A stretch of 64,000 nucleotides of DNA, taken from assembly GCA_016185465.1 (NCBI GenBank), contig JACPNO010000029.1, positions 1-64,000 on the forward strand, given 5' to 3'. Below, one piece after another: positions 1 through 10,002 of this stretch. The first letter of the stretch is position 1, and each line of letters starts with the position of its first letter. The DNA comes from Candidatus Solibacter usitatus (GTDB lineage Bacteria > Acidobacteriota > Terriglobia > Bryobacterales > Bryobacteraceae). The notes under the pieces are model-generated. The model did no database searches. It was not told where the DNA came from and saw only the letters and a program-made list of their open reading frames with translations. The position numbers and the translations under genes are program-made.

Positions 1-1
1 G

Positions 2-1483
2 CTATTGCTTCACGGTCAGCGGCACCGACGTGAAGCTTCCGAACGCATTGAACCGCAATCCCAGTCCGGCGATGCTTCCGCCGGAATTGTCCAGCAGCTC
101 GATGGTTCCGCGTTTGCCAACGGTCGCCGGAAATTGGGTGGATACGGCAAAAGAAGTGTGTCCGTTGGCGGGTATCGAGAGCGTAGATGCCGTGCCCAGC
201 TGCGTTCCGCTGTCATCGCGGACGATCGCGGTGATGGACGCTGCGCCGGTGTTCAGCAGATTCACGAAAGCGGCTCCGGTGGTGAAGCCTGGCGTCTCGT
301 CGTAGGGCAGGATCACGTTGGTTGCGTTGTTGCTGTCGAGGGGAGCAGTGCCCTCGGAATCGGTTGCGCCGCGGGCTCGGAAAATGGCCGAGCCCTCTAC
401 CGGCCCGGAGCTGAACACTTGCGCCCAGCCAACTGCGAGCGGCGATAACGGCGCTTCGGTTTCGATAACCAGAGTTCCGCCGGGAGGAATGGTCCGATCG
501 ACTGATGACGCGGTCACCGGCGTGGAGGCGCCCTGCAGCGTAACACTGAGCGGCAGCGTCAACGGAGCCCCGTTTTCCGCGCGGAACGACACCCGGACTT
601 CGTTGGGACTCGGTTTGAGGCTGACCAGCGTAATCGTGGTCTTCCAGAAACCACCGGAGGCGATATGAGACAAGACGCCGGCCGGGCTAAATTGCCGGGT
701 AGCCGATCCTGAAATCACCGTGTTTGGGTCGGTCTGGATGAATTGAATTTCACGCCCTGCGTTCAGCACCGTGAAATTCGCGTGCAAGGCGCCGAGCGTG
801 GGATCGGTAAAGGTGGCCAGGCCGGTGCAATCCGCGTTCACCACGTAGGTTCCAGAAATGGTCCGGTTGGTGATTGTCCCGGCCTGGCTTACCGCATCCA
901 CCAGAGAAAAGTTCCCGCCGCCGTCGCCGGTCAGCTTGCCGGCATCGGTGAAGGCTTGCGGCACGCCGCCCGAATAATACCAGCCGCTGAGCGCGAAGCT
1001 ATAGGTTCCGCTGATGTCCTGCACCACGCAAACACTGCGCCGGCGCTTGGCTTCGCCCGCAATGATGGTCCCGCCATCGGTCTGCATAAATTGAATGGCG
1101 TCACCGGCAATGCGCACATTGAATTGAGAATTGTTCCCAAGGTTATCGTGAAGAGTCACGGACCCGCTGCAGTCGGCATTCACGATGTAGGTGCCGGTGA
1201 GGGTGCGCGAGACGCTCTGGCCTTCGGTCGCGGCATCCTTACCCGTGAGATTCCCGTTGCCGTCGGAGGTCAGGGTGCCGGCAGCCACAAACGGGAGGAA
1301 GCCGCTCGATACGACCAGTCCGCTGACGGAAAATCCATAATTCCCGCTAATGCTGGCGTTGGTGCAGGTATGAGTTACAGGCTGGGCGTTGCTGCTGGAC
1401 GAGCCCGGAAACAGAATGACGGACAACAGGAAAAGCGCTGGAACGAACGAAGCTTTCATAATAGTTGGGGCGTTCTTTCTCAT
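2..1483 (-). CDS. Secreted protein with two tandem ~105-aa repeats, unknown function
   Basis: ORF 2..1537; MRKNAPTIMKASF start gives a signal-peptide-like N-terminus; two homologous blocks (CTNASISGNYGFSVSG...YIVNADCSG and CVVQDISGTYSFALSG...YVVNADCTG). Confidence 0.7.
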   Translation of the reverse strand: MRKNAPTIMKASFVPALFLLSVILFPGSSSSNAQPVTHTCTNASISGNYGFSVSGLVVSSGFLPFVAAGTLTSDGNGNLTGKDAATEGQSVSRTLTGTYIVNADCSGSVTLHDNLGNNSQFNVRIAGDAIQFMQTDGGTIIAGEAKRRRSVCVVQDISGTYSFALSGWYYSGGVPQAFTDAGKLTGDGGGNFSLVDAVSQAGTITNRTISGTYVVNADCTGLATFTDPTLGALHANFTVLNAGREIQFIQTDPNTVISGSATRQFSPAGVLSHIASGGFWKTTITLVSLKPSPNEVRVSFRAENGAPLTLPLSVTLQGASTPVTASSVDRTIPPGGTLVIETEAPLSPLAVGWAQVFSSGPVEGSAIFRARGATDSEGTAPLDSNNATNVILPYDETPGFTTGAAFVNLLNTGAASITAIVRDDSGTQLGTASTLSIPANGHTSFAVSTQFPATVGKRGTIELLDNSGGSIAGLGLRFNAFGSFTSVPLTVKQ

Positions 1484-1648
1484 TGATTTTGTGATGTGTG
1501 CCTGAATTTTGTCGCAACGATAAAACGACAGACGCATGACTGCTGAGAACGGTTCCCGGCGAGTGATCAGCGCCGGCTAACGGGCTCTTGTTCTGATTTC
1601 AGAACAGATTCACAAAATACCCGCACAGCTTGATTACTAGCAATAGCC

Positions 1649-1921
1649 GTGCATATACTATCTACTGTTCCGAATACAGAACAAATGGGCGACAAGGAAT
1701 CTTCCGGGGCCAAGATTCGGCCTCTCACGCAGGCTGAAATCGAACTGCTCGCATGGGAATTCGGTAATGCCCCCTATTGCCGCTCCAGAGGCTGCCGCGA
1801 GATGGCGCGATGGTGGTGCAGCGTCGACCTGAGCGGCCACACAGTTCAAGTTCCGTGCGAATATTGCGACCACCATGCGCGCGAATTCGCCGTCGCGCAC
1901 GGCTTGAAGGCCACCTTCTAA
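1649..1921 (+). CDS. Small hypothetical protein with several Cys/His
   Basis: Complete 90-aa ORF (CRSRGCREMARWWCS...CEYCDHHAREFA). Confidence 0.5.
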   Translation: MHILSTVPNTEQMGDKESSGAKIRPLTQAEIELLAWEFGNAPYCRSRGCREMARWWCSVDLSGHTVQVPCEYCDHHAREFAVAHGLKATF

Positions 1922-1997
1922 TTATTTTCAGGACTGTTAACTTTAGTGGAGGTTCGCTCCAGCGCCAATTTTGCGATGATTGGCACAGGAGTAGTGC

Positions 1998-2171
1998 TTG
2001 AAAGACAACAGCATTGTCTGGCTTTGCGTCGGCGGCGTGTTGTTCTGGCTGGCGATCCTGAATCCGGGGCCGACTGGTAAAGTGCTGACGGCGAGCAAGC
2101 GGGTGTGGGATTCAATGGTGTCGCAGGTGCGCCTTCCCAGCGCGCCGCCGGCCAAACGAGCCGGCTCCTGA
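1998..2171 (+). CDS. Possible small membrane protein (TTG start)
   Basis: Read directly: LKDNSIVWLCVGGVLFWLAILNPGPTGKVLTASKRVWDS...; one hydrophobic segment; fills the gap before the DinB gene. No homology check possible. Confidence 0.3.
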   Translation: MKDNSIVWLCVGGVLFWLAILNPGPTGKVLTASKRVWDSMVSQVRLPSAPPAKRAGS

Positions 2172-2174
2172 GCC

Positions 2175-2708
2175 TCACTTTTCCGGAAACCGCGGATCGA
2201 GTTTGATTTCGCAGATTTGCGCGGCGTGGCGCGCCGGATGCAAGGCCAGCAGCAACAGGCAGCGGAAGCAATCCATCTCCCCCAATAGCGGATGCATCGT
2301 GAAATGCCGGCGCAGATCGATCTGGCATTGCAGGGTGTACGTCATCACCCGCTCATGACTTTCCAAGAAATACGCACGCGCGCCCGCGATGGAAGCAAAA
2401 CGGCCGGTGGGAACCATCAAATCCGGCGCCGGAAATTTTCGCGAACGATCCACCAGCGCCGCGGCCAGGCGTCCGTATTTCGCGGGGTCGAGCGCGACGC
2501 CTTGGGGATTGGGAACGCCCTTCTGCACCAGCGCCAGCAGCGCATCCCCGGTAATGGCGACGTGCTCGGTACACTCGGCAATCGACCAGCGCCCGGCATC
2601 GGGTTTGAAATGCGCCTGCGCATCGGAGAGATCCGCGATGGCCGTCAGCAGGGAGTCGCGGCCGTCGATGAGATGCTCGATGGCGAGTTGCCGTTCGGCG
2701 TCGGTCAT
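2175..2708 (-). CDS. DinB-like (DUF664-type) metal-dependent protein
   Basis: 177 aa; DinB-type pattern ...RWSIAECTEHVAITGDALL... and ...LLALHPARHAAQI. Confidence 0.75.
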   Translation of the reverse strand: MTDAERQLAIEHLIDGRDSLLTAIADLSDAQAHFKPDAGRWSIAECTEHVAITGDALLALVQKGVPNPQGVALDPAKYGRLAAALVDRSRKFPAPDLMVPTGRFASIAGARAYFLESHERVMTYTLQCQIDLRRHFTMHPLLGEMDCFRCLLLLALHPARHAAQICEIKLDPRFPEK

Positions 2709-3841
2709 GCGTGAACCTCCTTGGCCGGCTGGAAGAATGCCTGGATGCAGTCCGTGATTCTCGCGCTGGCGTGGCCATCGCCGTAAGGGTGGTGAACCCG
2801 CGCGCGCAGGGTGTATTCCGCCGGATCATCCAGCAGCCGCGTGGCTTCCCGCACGATTTCGCCGGCATCGGTTCCCACCAGGCGCGCGGTCGCGGACTCG
2901 ACCGCTTCGGGCCGCTCGGTCTTCTGGCGCAGCACCAGCACCGGCTTGCCGAGCGACGGGGCTTCCTCCTGAATGCCGCCCGAATCGGTGAGCAGCAGGT
3001 AAGCGCGCCGCATCAGATCGACGAACGGCACATAGTCCAGCGGGTCTACCAGCAACACATTGGGATTCTTGCCCAAGTGCCGCGAGACCGGATCGAGAAC
3101 ATGCGGGTTGCGATGCACCGGGTAAACGATCTGGACATCGGGCCGCGCCGCCAGTCGGGCTAAGGCTTCACACACGCGCTCGAGGGCGGGGCCAAAACTC
3201 TCGCGGCGGTGCGCGGTTACGACCAGAAGCTTCTTGCGCGGATCGAGCAGCCGCCAGTCGCCGCCGGGCATTTCCCCGCGCGCCAGGCGGTCGCGAACCA
3301 GCAGCAGGGCATCGATGCCGGGGTTTCCGGTAACGTGGATGCGGGCGGGATTTAGTCCCTCCGCAAGCAGATTGCGAGCGGCCCAATCGGTTGCGGCAAA
3401 ATGCAGCGTAGCCAAACGAGTGGCGACCACGCGGTTCATTTCTTCCGGGAACGGCTGGGCCATATCCCAGGTGCGCAGGCCCGCTTCCACATGCCCAATG
3501 GGGACGTGCTGATAAAAAGCGGTGAGCGCGCCGCAGAGCGTAGTGGCGGTATCGCCCTGCACCAGCACCAGGTCCGGCTGCTCTTTGGCAATGACGGGCT
3601 CGAGGGCGGCAATGATTCGCGCCGTGGTCTGGGCCAGGGTCTGATCCGGCTGCATCACGTCGAGATCGTGATCCGGAAGCACATCAAACGCGGCCAGTAC
3701 CTGGTCCAGCATGGCGCGATGCTGGGCGGTGACACATACGGAAACTTGAAAATCCTCAGGCTGGCGGCGCAGTTGGAGGACTAATGGGCACAGCTTCACG
3801 GCCTCCGGCCGCGTGCCCAGTACGACCAAAACCCGGATCAT
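2705..3841 (-). CDS. wecB: UDP-N-acetylglucosamine 2-epimerase (non-hydrolyzing)
   Basis: 378 aa; GTRPEAVKLCPLV, VQGDTATTLCGAL, HVEAGLRTWD, PFPEEMNR, TAHRRESFG, TDSGGIQEEAPSLGKPVLVLR. Confidence 0.95.
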   Translation of the reverse strand: MIRVLVVLGTRPEAVKLCPLVLQLRRQPEDFQVSVCVTAQHRAMLDQVLAAFDVLPDHDLDVMQPDQTLAQTTARIIAALEPVIAKEQPDLVLVQGDTATTLCGALTAFYQHVPIGHVEAGLRTWDMAQPFPEEMNRVVATRLATLHFAATDWAARNLLAEGLNPARIHVTGNPGIDALLLVRDRLARGEMPGGDWRLLDPRKKLLVVTAHRRESFGPALERVCEALARLAARPDVQIVYPVHRNPHVLDPVSRHLGKNPNVLLVDPLDYVPFVDLMRRAYLLLTDSGGIQEEAPSLGKPVLVLRQKTERPEAVESATARLVGTDAGEIVREATRLLDDPAEYTLRARVHHPYGDGHASARITDCIQAFFQPAKEVHA

Positions 3842-3850
3842 AATCCAGTA

Positions 3851-5740
3851 TCAACCAGATGCGATTAAGTTGCCCGTCGAGTCGATGTGGAAGCTCCAGC
3901 CGTGGGGGATCAGGGTGGTTGCGCCGTAATCCAGCACCAGCGCGGGACCCCGGCGGCGGCCGCTCGCCAACGCCGCGCGCTGATAAACCGGAAGCGTCAC
4001 CCATTTGCCGCCGGTGAATACGCGGCGCTTGGCGGCTGCGGTCCGAACGCGGGCTGCGTTTCTGCGCAAGGTGGGCTTGCTGGTCTCGAGCGCCGCGCGC
4101 ACCCGCACGGTCACAATTTCAGTCGGCCGCTCGGGATTGGAATAGCCGTACACACGTTGGTGGGCGGCGTGAAAAGACGCGCCCCACGGAATCGTGAGCT
4201 CGTAGCTTTGGCCGGCGTAGCGCACATCCGCCAGGCGCTCTAGCGCGGCGCCGGGCATATCGCGGCGAGCCGCTCGCTCGAGTGCCGCAAATCGCTGCTC
4301 GACATCGGCGCCTAAGACTCCCGCCGAATAATCTCGTACGCGGTCCGCCAGCAGCATGCCAAGCGCCGATAGCGCCCCTGCGTATTCAGGGACGATCACC
4401 GTCGAAATCCCCAGCCCCTCGGCGATTTCGCAGGCATGCAACCCGCCGCAGCCGCCAAAGGCGACCAGCGGAAAATCGCGCGGATCGTGCCCGCGTTCGA
4501 TCGAAACCACGCGAATCGCCCGTTCCATGTTGGCGTTGGCCACGCGCAGGATTCCAGCGGCGGCGGCTACCGCGGTGATGCCGAGAGCAGCTGCCAGCGG
4601 CCGGATGGCGTCGAGCGCGCGCTTGGCGCGGATGCGCATTTCCCCGGCCAGAAACTGGTCCGCGGCAATGCGCCCCAGCAGCACGTGCGCATCGGTAACG
4701 GTTGGCAGGCGGCCCGTGCCGTAGCACGCGGGCCCGGGATCGGCGCCCGCGCTTTCAGGGCCCACGCGCAGCAGCCCGCCTTCATCCACGCGCGCAATGG
4801 ATCCGCCGCCGGCGCCCACCGTGTGTATGTCCACCATGGGGACGCGCACCGGGAATCCGTCGACGTAGGCCTCCGTCGTCAAGCGCGGCGCGGCTTCCGA
4901 CAAGCTGACGTCCGTCGAAGTTCCGCCCATGTCGAACGTGAGTGCGCGCTTGAATCCAGCGGCGCGCGCCACCGCGGCAGCGCCCACCACGCCGCCGGCG
5001 GGTCCGGAAAGAATGGTGCGCACGGCGTGCCGGCGCGCTTCCCGCGCAGAGATGAATCCGCCATTGGATTGCAAAATCGAGATGCGTTGCCTGGCGCCGC
5101 GATCGAGTTCGGCCAGATACGCGTCCATCAGCGGCCCGACATAGGCGTTGATGATGGTGGTCGAGGCGCGCTCGTATTCGCGAATTTCCGGCGAGACTTC
5201 GTGGGACGCGCAGACGTATCCCAGGCCCTGCAGCCGGGCCGCGGCGGCGCGCTCGTTGACGGCATTCTGGTAAGAGTGCAGAAAGCAGATGGCAATGGAT
5301 TCGACGCCTGCGCGGCGCAGTCTCGCGCGCAGCCGGTCGAGTTCAGCGGCCGACGGCTTACGGGCAATGGCGCCATCGAAATGCGTACGCTCACCGACGC
5401 CGAAGCAAAGAGTGCGCGGCACCAGGTGCCGTTTGAGCGGCGGCGTCAGATCGTAGAGGCGCGCGCGATTCTGGCGGCCGATACGCGCCAGATCGGCGAA
5501 GCCCTCCGTCGTAACGAAAGCCGTGCGCGCGCCTTTACGCTCCAGCAGCGCGTTGGTGGCGACCGTCGAGCCATGGATGAAGTCGGCTGCGGCGGGCGCG
5601 GCAATTCGGCGCAGGCCTTCCAGAATCACGCGAGCCGGGGCGGAGCGGCTGGAGCGTAGCTTGAAGCTCTCCAAACGGCCGTCGTCGTGGAGGATGACAA
5701 AATCCGTGAAAGTGCCGCCGGCATCGATCCCGATTCGCAC
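3851..5740 (-). CDS. Hydantoinase/oxoprolinase family protein (HyuA-like)
   Basis: 629 aa; MRIGIDAGGTFTDFV, HGSTVATNALLERKGA, SGPAGGVVGA, TFDMGGTSTDVSL, GADPGPACYG. Confidence 0.93.
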   Translation of the reverse strand: MRIGIDAGGTFTDFVILHDDGRLESFKLRSSRSAPARVILEGLRRIAAPAAADFIHGSTVATNALLERKGARTAFVTTEGFADLARIGRQNRARLYDLTPPLKRHLVPRTLCFGVGERTHFDGAIARKPSAAELDRLRARLRRAGVESIAICFLHSYQNAVNERAAAARLQGLGYVCASHEVSPEIREYERASTTIINAYVGPLMDAYLAELDRGARQRISILQSNGGFISAREARRHAVRTILSGPAGGVVGAAAVARAAGFKRALTFDMGGTSTDVSLSEAAPRLTTEAYVDGFPVRVPMVDIHTVGAGGGSIARVDEGGLLRVGPESAGADPGPACYGTGRLPTVTDAHVLLGRIAADQFLAGEMRIRAKRALDAIRPLAAALGITAVAAAAGILRVANANMERAIRVVSIERGHDPRDFPLVAFGGCGGLHACEIAEGLGISTVIVPEYAGALSALGMLLADRVRDYSAGVLGADVEQRFAALERAARRDMPGAALERLADVRYAGQSYELTIPWGASFHAAHQRVYGYSNPERPTEIVTVRVRAALETSKPTLRRNAARVRTAAAKRRVFTGGKWVTLPVYQRAALASGRRRGPALVLDYGATTLIPHGWSFHIDSTGNLIASG

Positions 5741-5784
5741 TCAGGAATGGTAGCAAACGGCTTTGCGGAAGCGGTCCAACTATA

Positions 5785-6618
5785 ATGGCACCTATGCGCC
5801 GATTCGCAATCTGCCTGGTCTCCACGATTTTCGCTGCGACCGTTTTCGCCGCCGCGCCCGCCAAGATCGTGCTGGTCGCCGGCACGCCGAGCCACGATCC
5901 GCACGAGCATGAATTCAACGCCGGCATCCTGCTGCTGGAGAAATTCCTGCACCAGAATAAAGGCGTCGCTCCGGTGGTGGTGAAGGGCGGCTGGCCGAAG
6001 GACGAATCGGTTTTCGACGGCGCGCAGGCGCTGGTTTTCTATGAGGACGGCGGCTCCGCGCATCCCATGATTCAGGGAAACCGCTTGGCAGTTTTGGGCA
6101 AACTGATGCAGAAGGGCGTGGGGCTGGTATGCCTGCATTACGCCGTCGAAGCACCCAAGGAAAAGGGCGGGCCGGAATTGCTGGAGTGGATCGGCGGCTA
6201 CTATGAGCGGCCGTATTCCCAGAATCCAATCAATGATGTTGCCGTGACCCAGGCATCGCCCCAGCATCCGATTTCGCGCGGCTGGAAAAGCTTTCAAGGC
6301 CGCGATGAATGGTATTACAAGATCCGCTTCCGCCCGGACGACAAACGTGTCACGCCCATCCTCACCACCATGCTGCCCAAAGAAGCGCCGCAGCGCGAAA
6401 CCATTGCCTGGGCGGTGGAGCGCGCCGATGGCGGCCGCGGTTTCGGTTTCACCGGCGGGCATTATCACGACAACTGGGGCATTGCGGAATTCCGCCGCAT
6501 GATCGTCAACGCGGTTTTGTGGAGCGCCAAAGTGGACATTCCGCGCGGCGGCGCCAAATGCGATCTCGCGCCTGGCGATCTGGCCAAGAATCAGGACGAA
6601 AAGCCGCCAAAGAAGTAA
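5785..6618 (+). CDS. ThuA domain-containing secreted protein
   Basis: 277 aa; signal peptide; KIVLVAGTPSHDPHEHEF, GVGLVCLHYAVE, GFGFTGGHYHDNW. Confidence 0.85.
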   Translation: MAPMRRFAICLVSTIFAATVFAAAPAKIVLVAGTPSHDPHEHEFNAGILLLEKFLHQNKGVAPVVVKGGWPKDESVFDGAQALVFYEDGGSAHPMIQGNRLAVLGKLMQKGVGLVCLHYAVEAPKEKGGPELLEWIGGYYERPYSQNPINDVAVTQASPQHPISRGWKSFQGRDEWYYKIRFRPDDKRVTPILTTMLPKEAPQRETIAWAVERADGGRGFGFTGGHYHDNWGIAEFRRMIVNAVLWSAKVDIPRGGAKCDLAPGDLAKNQDEKPPKK

Positions 6619-6632
6619 GATGGTTATCCAAC

Positions 6633-8046
6633 ATGAAAATGAATAGTTACACCATCACCCAGGGCCGCGATCGTGCGCCCGCCCGCTCCTTTCTCAAAGC
6701 TATTGGATTCACCGATGCCGATCTGAAAAAGCCCATCATCGGCGTAGCCAACACTTGGATCGGGACTATGCCCTGCAATTACAATCTGCGGGCGCTGGCG
6801 GTAAAGGTGATGGAAGGCGTGCGCGCCGCCGGCGGTACTCCGATGGAGTTCAACACCATTGCCATCAGCGACGGCATCACCATGGGCACCGAAGGCATGA
6901 AGGCGTCCCTGGTCAGCCGCGAAGTAATTGCCGATTCGATCGAGCTGGTGGCCCGCGGGCATATGTTCGACGGCATCATCGCGCTGGTGGCCTGCGACAA
7001 GACCATCCCCGGCGCGGCCATGGCGCTGCTGCGGCTCAACATCCCGGGCATTATTCTTTATGGCGGATCCATATTGCCCGGCCGGCACAATGGCCATGAC
7101 ATCACCATTCAGGACGTGTTCGAAGCCGTTGGCGCCAACGCCGCCGGCAAGATGTCGGATGCTGAGCTGCTGGAAATCGAAAACAGCGCGTGTCCCGGCG
7201 CCGGCGCCTGCGGAGGCCAGTTCACGGCCAACACCATGGCGACGGTGATGGAGCTGATCGGCCTTTCGCCCATGGGAACGGCGGCGGTTCCGCAAGTCGA
7301 GCGGGAAATTCGTGGCGGTGGATGTGGATAAGGCGGGCGGCATCGGCGTCATCGCCCAGCGTTTGGTGGACGGCAAATATGTGGATAGCTCGGCCGTGAC
7401 CTGCACCGGAAAAACCTTCGCCGAAGAAGCTGCAAGGGCCGTTGAGACGCCGGGGCAGGAAGTGATTCGCCCGCTATCGAAGCCCTTGAAACCAACCGGC
7501 GGCCTGGGAATTCTGCGCGGCTCGCTTGCGCCTGAAGGCTGCGTGATCAAATTGTCCGGGCATAACAAGATGCTGCATCGCGGCCCTGCGCGCGTATTCA
7601 ATTGCGAGGAAGACGCCATGGCCGCGGTCCAGAAAGGCGCCATCAAGGCCAACGACGTGGTAGTGATTCGCTATGAAGGTCCGCGCGGCGGACCAGGCAT
7701 GCGCGAGATGCTGGGAGTGACCGGCGCCATTGTGGGCGCGGGTCTTTCTGAAAGCGTCGCGCTGGTGACCGATGGCCGCTTCAGCGGCGCCACTCACGGC
7801 TTTATGGTGGCGCACATCGCGCCGGAAGCTTACAACGGCGGGCCGATCGCCGCCGCCGAAGAAGGCGATACGGTTTCGATTGATGTCGCAGCGGGCCGCC
7901 TCGATCTGGAAATTCCGGCGGAGACACTGGCTGCCCGCCTGCGAAAGTGGCAGGCGCCGAAGCCGCGCTATGCCACCGGCGTTTTCGCCAAGTATTCGAC
8001 GCTGGTCGCGTCTGCCTCCGAAGGCGCTGTCACGTCGAAGTTTTAG
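6633..8046 (+). pseudogene. ilvD: Dihydroxy-acid dehydratase with out-of-frame internal deletion (or assembly error)
   Basis: N-terminal part (MKMNSYTITQGRDRAPARSF...CDKTIPGAAMALLRL...[36 protein letters not shown]) in the frame of ORF 6309..7331; C-terminal part ([21 protein letters not shown]...[20 protein letters not shown]) in another frame (ORF 7312..8046). The intervening ~80-90 residues, including the GGSTN motif, are missing. Confidence 0.85.
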
Positions 8047-8829
8047 ATGAAGATTCTTTTCATCGGAGATATTTTCTCTTCCGTGGGGCGGCGCATTGTT
8101 GCCGACCATTTGCAGGATATCCGCGAAACCCAGTCCATCGATCTGGCGATAGCCAACGCCGAGAATTCCGCCGGCGGCTTCGGCATTACGCCGGATATTG
8201 CCGATGAGTTGTTCGCGCTCGGCCTGGACGTCCTCACCAGCGGCAACCATATCTGGGACAAGCGGGAGATTTACGAGTACTTCGTGCGCCGCCCCCAGCT
8301 ATTGCGCCCGGCTAACTATCCGGACGGAACGCCGGGCGCCGGCGTCATCAAGATAAAAGCGCGCAACGGCGTGCAATGCGCGGTGATCAATCTGCAAGGG
8401 CGGACTTACATGCCCGCGTCCGATTGCCCGTTCCGCAAGGTCGACAAGATTCTAGAAGCCATCGGCCCAGGTGTTAAAGTTCGTTTTGTGGACTTTCATG
8501 CGGAAATCACCAGTGAGAAAATGGCTATGGGGTGGTATCTGGATGGGCGTGTCTCCGCATTGGTGGGAACGCATACGCACATTCCGACCGCCGACACGCG
8601 AATTTTGCCCGGCGGAACTGCGTACCAGACCGATGTAGGGATGACGGGTCCTTATGATTCCGTGATTGGCGTCAAAAAGGAGATCATATTAGAGCGTTTC
8701 CTTACTTCCATGCCGGTTCGCATGGAAGCCGCCAAGGGTTCGCCGGAATTGCATTCGGTGGTTCTGGAAGTGGATGAAGCGACGGGGAAAGCGGTCCACT
8801 TCAAACGCCACACTGTACGGGGAGATTGA
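8047..8829 (+). CDS. TIGR00282/YmdB-like metallophosphoesterase
   Basis: 260 aa; MKILFIGDIFSSVGRRIV, ENSAGGFGIT, LTSGNHIWDKREI, DFHAEITSEKMA, GTHTHIPTAD. Confidence 0.93.
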   Translation: MKILFIGDIFSSVGRRIVADHLQDIRETQSIDLAIANAENSAGGFGITPDIADELFALGLDVLTSGNHIWDKREIYEYFVRRPQLLRPANYPDGTPGAGVIKIKARNGVQCAVINLQGRTYMPASDCPFRKVDKILEAIGPGVKVRFVDFHAEITSEKMAMGWYLDGRVSALVGTHTHIPTADTRILPGGTAYQTDVGMTGPYDSVIGVKKEIILERFLTSMPVRMEAAKGSPELHSVVLEVDEATGKAVHFKRHTVRGD

Positions 8830-10002
8830 TTGCCAACTGCTGCGCCGGATCTGATCGGGCTGGCTGTCCAGACGCTGGGCACACTGCTGTTTTTTGTGCT
8901 TTTTCTGCTGGTATGGCGCCAGTCGGGGATCATTTCGCTCGGCTCGTGGACCCTGGCCTGGCTGCTCGAGGCCCTGGCGCTGGTCTTCGTCTGGTTCTAC
9001 TTCTCGAGCGGCCAAGTGGCGTGGCTCGCTCCCTATTCGTTTCTTGAATATTCCTACGCCCTGGCGCTCGCGGCGGCGGCGCGCATGGAAAACCTGGGCA
9101 CTTCCAAGAACTGGAACAAGGGACTGCGCGCGCTGGCGGGCTACCCGGTATTTCTGGCGATCGTTTATGCGCTCGGACTGCACCACCGCTTCGAAACTTT
9201 TCACGCGCTGCACTCGCTGGTGCTGGCCGGCCTGTATCTTTACGGAGCTTCCCGGCTCCACGGCGGCATAGGCAGCGGCGCGCGCTGGTTCCGCTACGCG
9301 CTCACCGCGCTTTCGGCGGCATCGCTCTGGCACGCGGCAATTTTCTATTCGGTCTACCGCCAGGACGGCGCGCTCATCTGGCCCGCGTATCTCCGCTATT
9401 ACAATCTCTACGATCTGGCGCTACAAACCATGCTGGCGTTTTCGGCGATGGCGATGTGGATCGAGAACCAGCGCTATCGCATTCTTTCGCTAGATGCCGA
9501 GCTCGACCGCGTTCGCAGCGAGACGCAAAAGGGCCTCGATCAGGACCGCCTCACCGGACTCCGCAACCAGGCGGCGCTGGAAAAAAGTCTGGAGAGCGGG
9601 GAAGGATTCAGCGGCGTGGTGGCGGTATGCGATATGGACAATTTCAAGTCCATCAACGACCGCTTCGGCCACCTGGTGGGCGACGAGATTCTGCGCAACG
9701 TCGGCCACCTGCTGCGCGCGTCGATTCGCCAGGAAGACGAAGCCTTTCGCTGGGGCGGCGACGAATTCGTGATTCTGTTTCACAACCAGAACCGGGCTGT
9801 GGCCACCAGCCGTATGCGCGCCCTGCGCGACCGCCTGGGAGGCTTTCAAGTGCGCGGTTATGGCATGATGCCGATTTCCTTTAGCTGGGGCACGGCGGAG
9901 CTGCAAGGCGGGTCCCTGCGCAAGGCGCTGGACGATGCCGATCGCCAGATGTACGCCAATAAGCGCCAGCAGGCCCAGCCCGAGCCGCAGCCGCCGGCTT
10001 AA
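8830..10002 (+). CDS. Membrane-anchored diguanylate cyclase (GGDEF)
   Basis: TTG start directly after the upstream stop; multiple N-terminal hydrophobic segments; DRLTGLRNQAALE, RQED-x5-GGDEF (I-site plus active site). Confidence 0.92.
   Translation: MPTAAPDLIGLAVQTLGTLLFFVLFLLVWRQSGIISLGSWTLAWLLEALALVFVWFYFSSGQVAWLAPYSFLEYSYALALAAAARMENLGTSKNWNKGLRALAGYPVFLAIVYALGLHHRFETFHALHSLVLAGLYLYGASRLHGGIGSGARWFRYALTALSAASLWHAAIFYSVYRQDGALIWPAYLRYYNLYDLALQTMLAFSAMAMWIENQRYRILSLDAELDRVRSETQKGLDQDRLTGLRNQAALEKSLESGEGFSGVVAVCDMDNFKSINDRFGHLVGDEILRNVGHLLRASIRQEDEAFRWGGDEFVILFHNQNRAVATSRMRALRDRLGGFQVRGYGMMPISFSWGTAELQGGSLRKALDDADRQMYANKRQQAQPEPQPPA

Noticed and set aside
4436-5659. Plus-strand 407-aa ORF inside the hydantoinase gene
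   Set aside because: Shadow ORF with biased composition, no domain signature.
6309-7331. 340-aa ORF starting at 6309
   Set aside because: The first ~108 codons are out of frame with the ThuA gene; the real ilvD start is ATG 6633.
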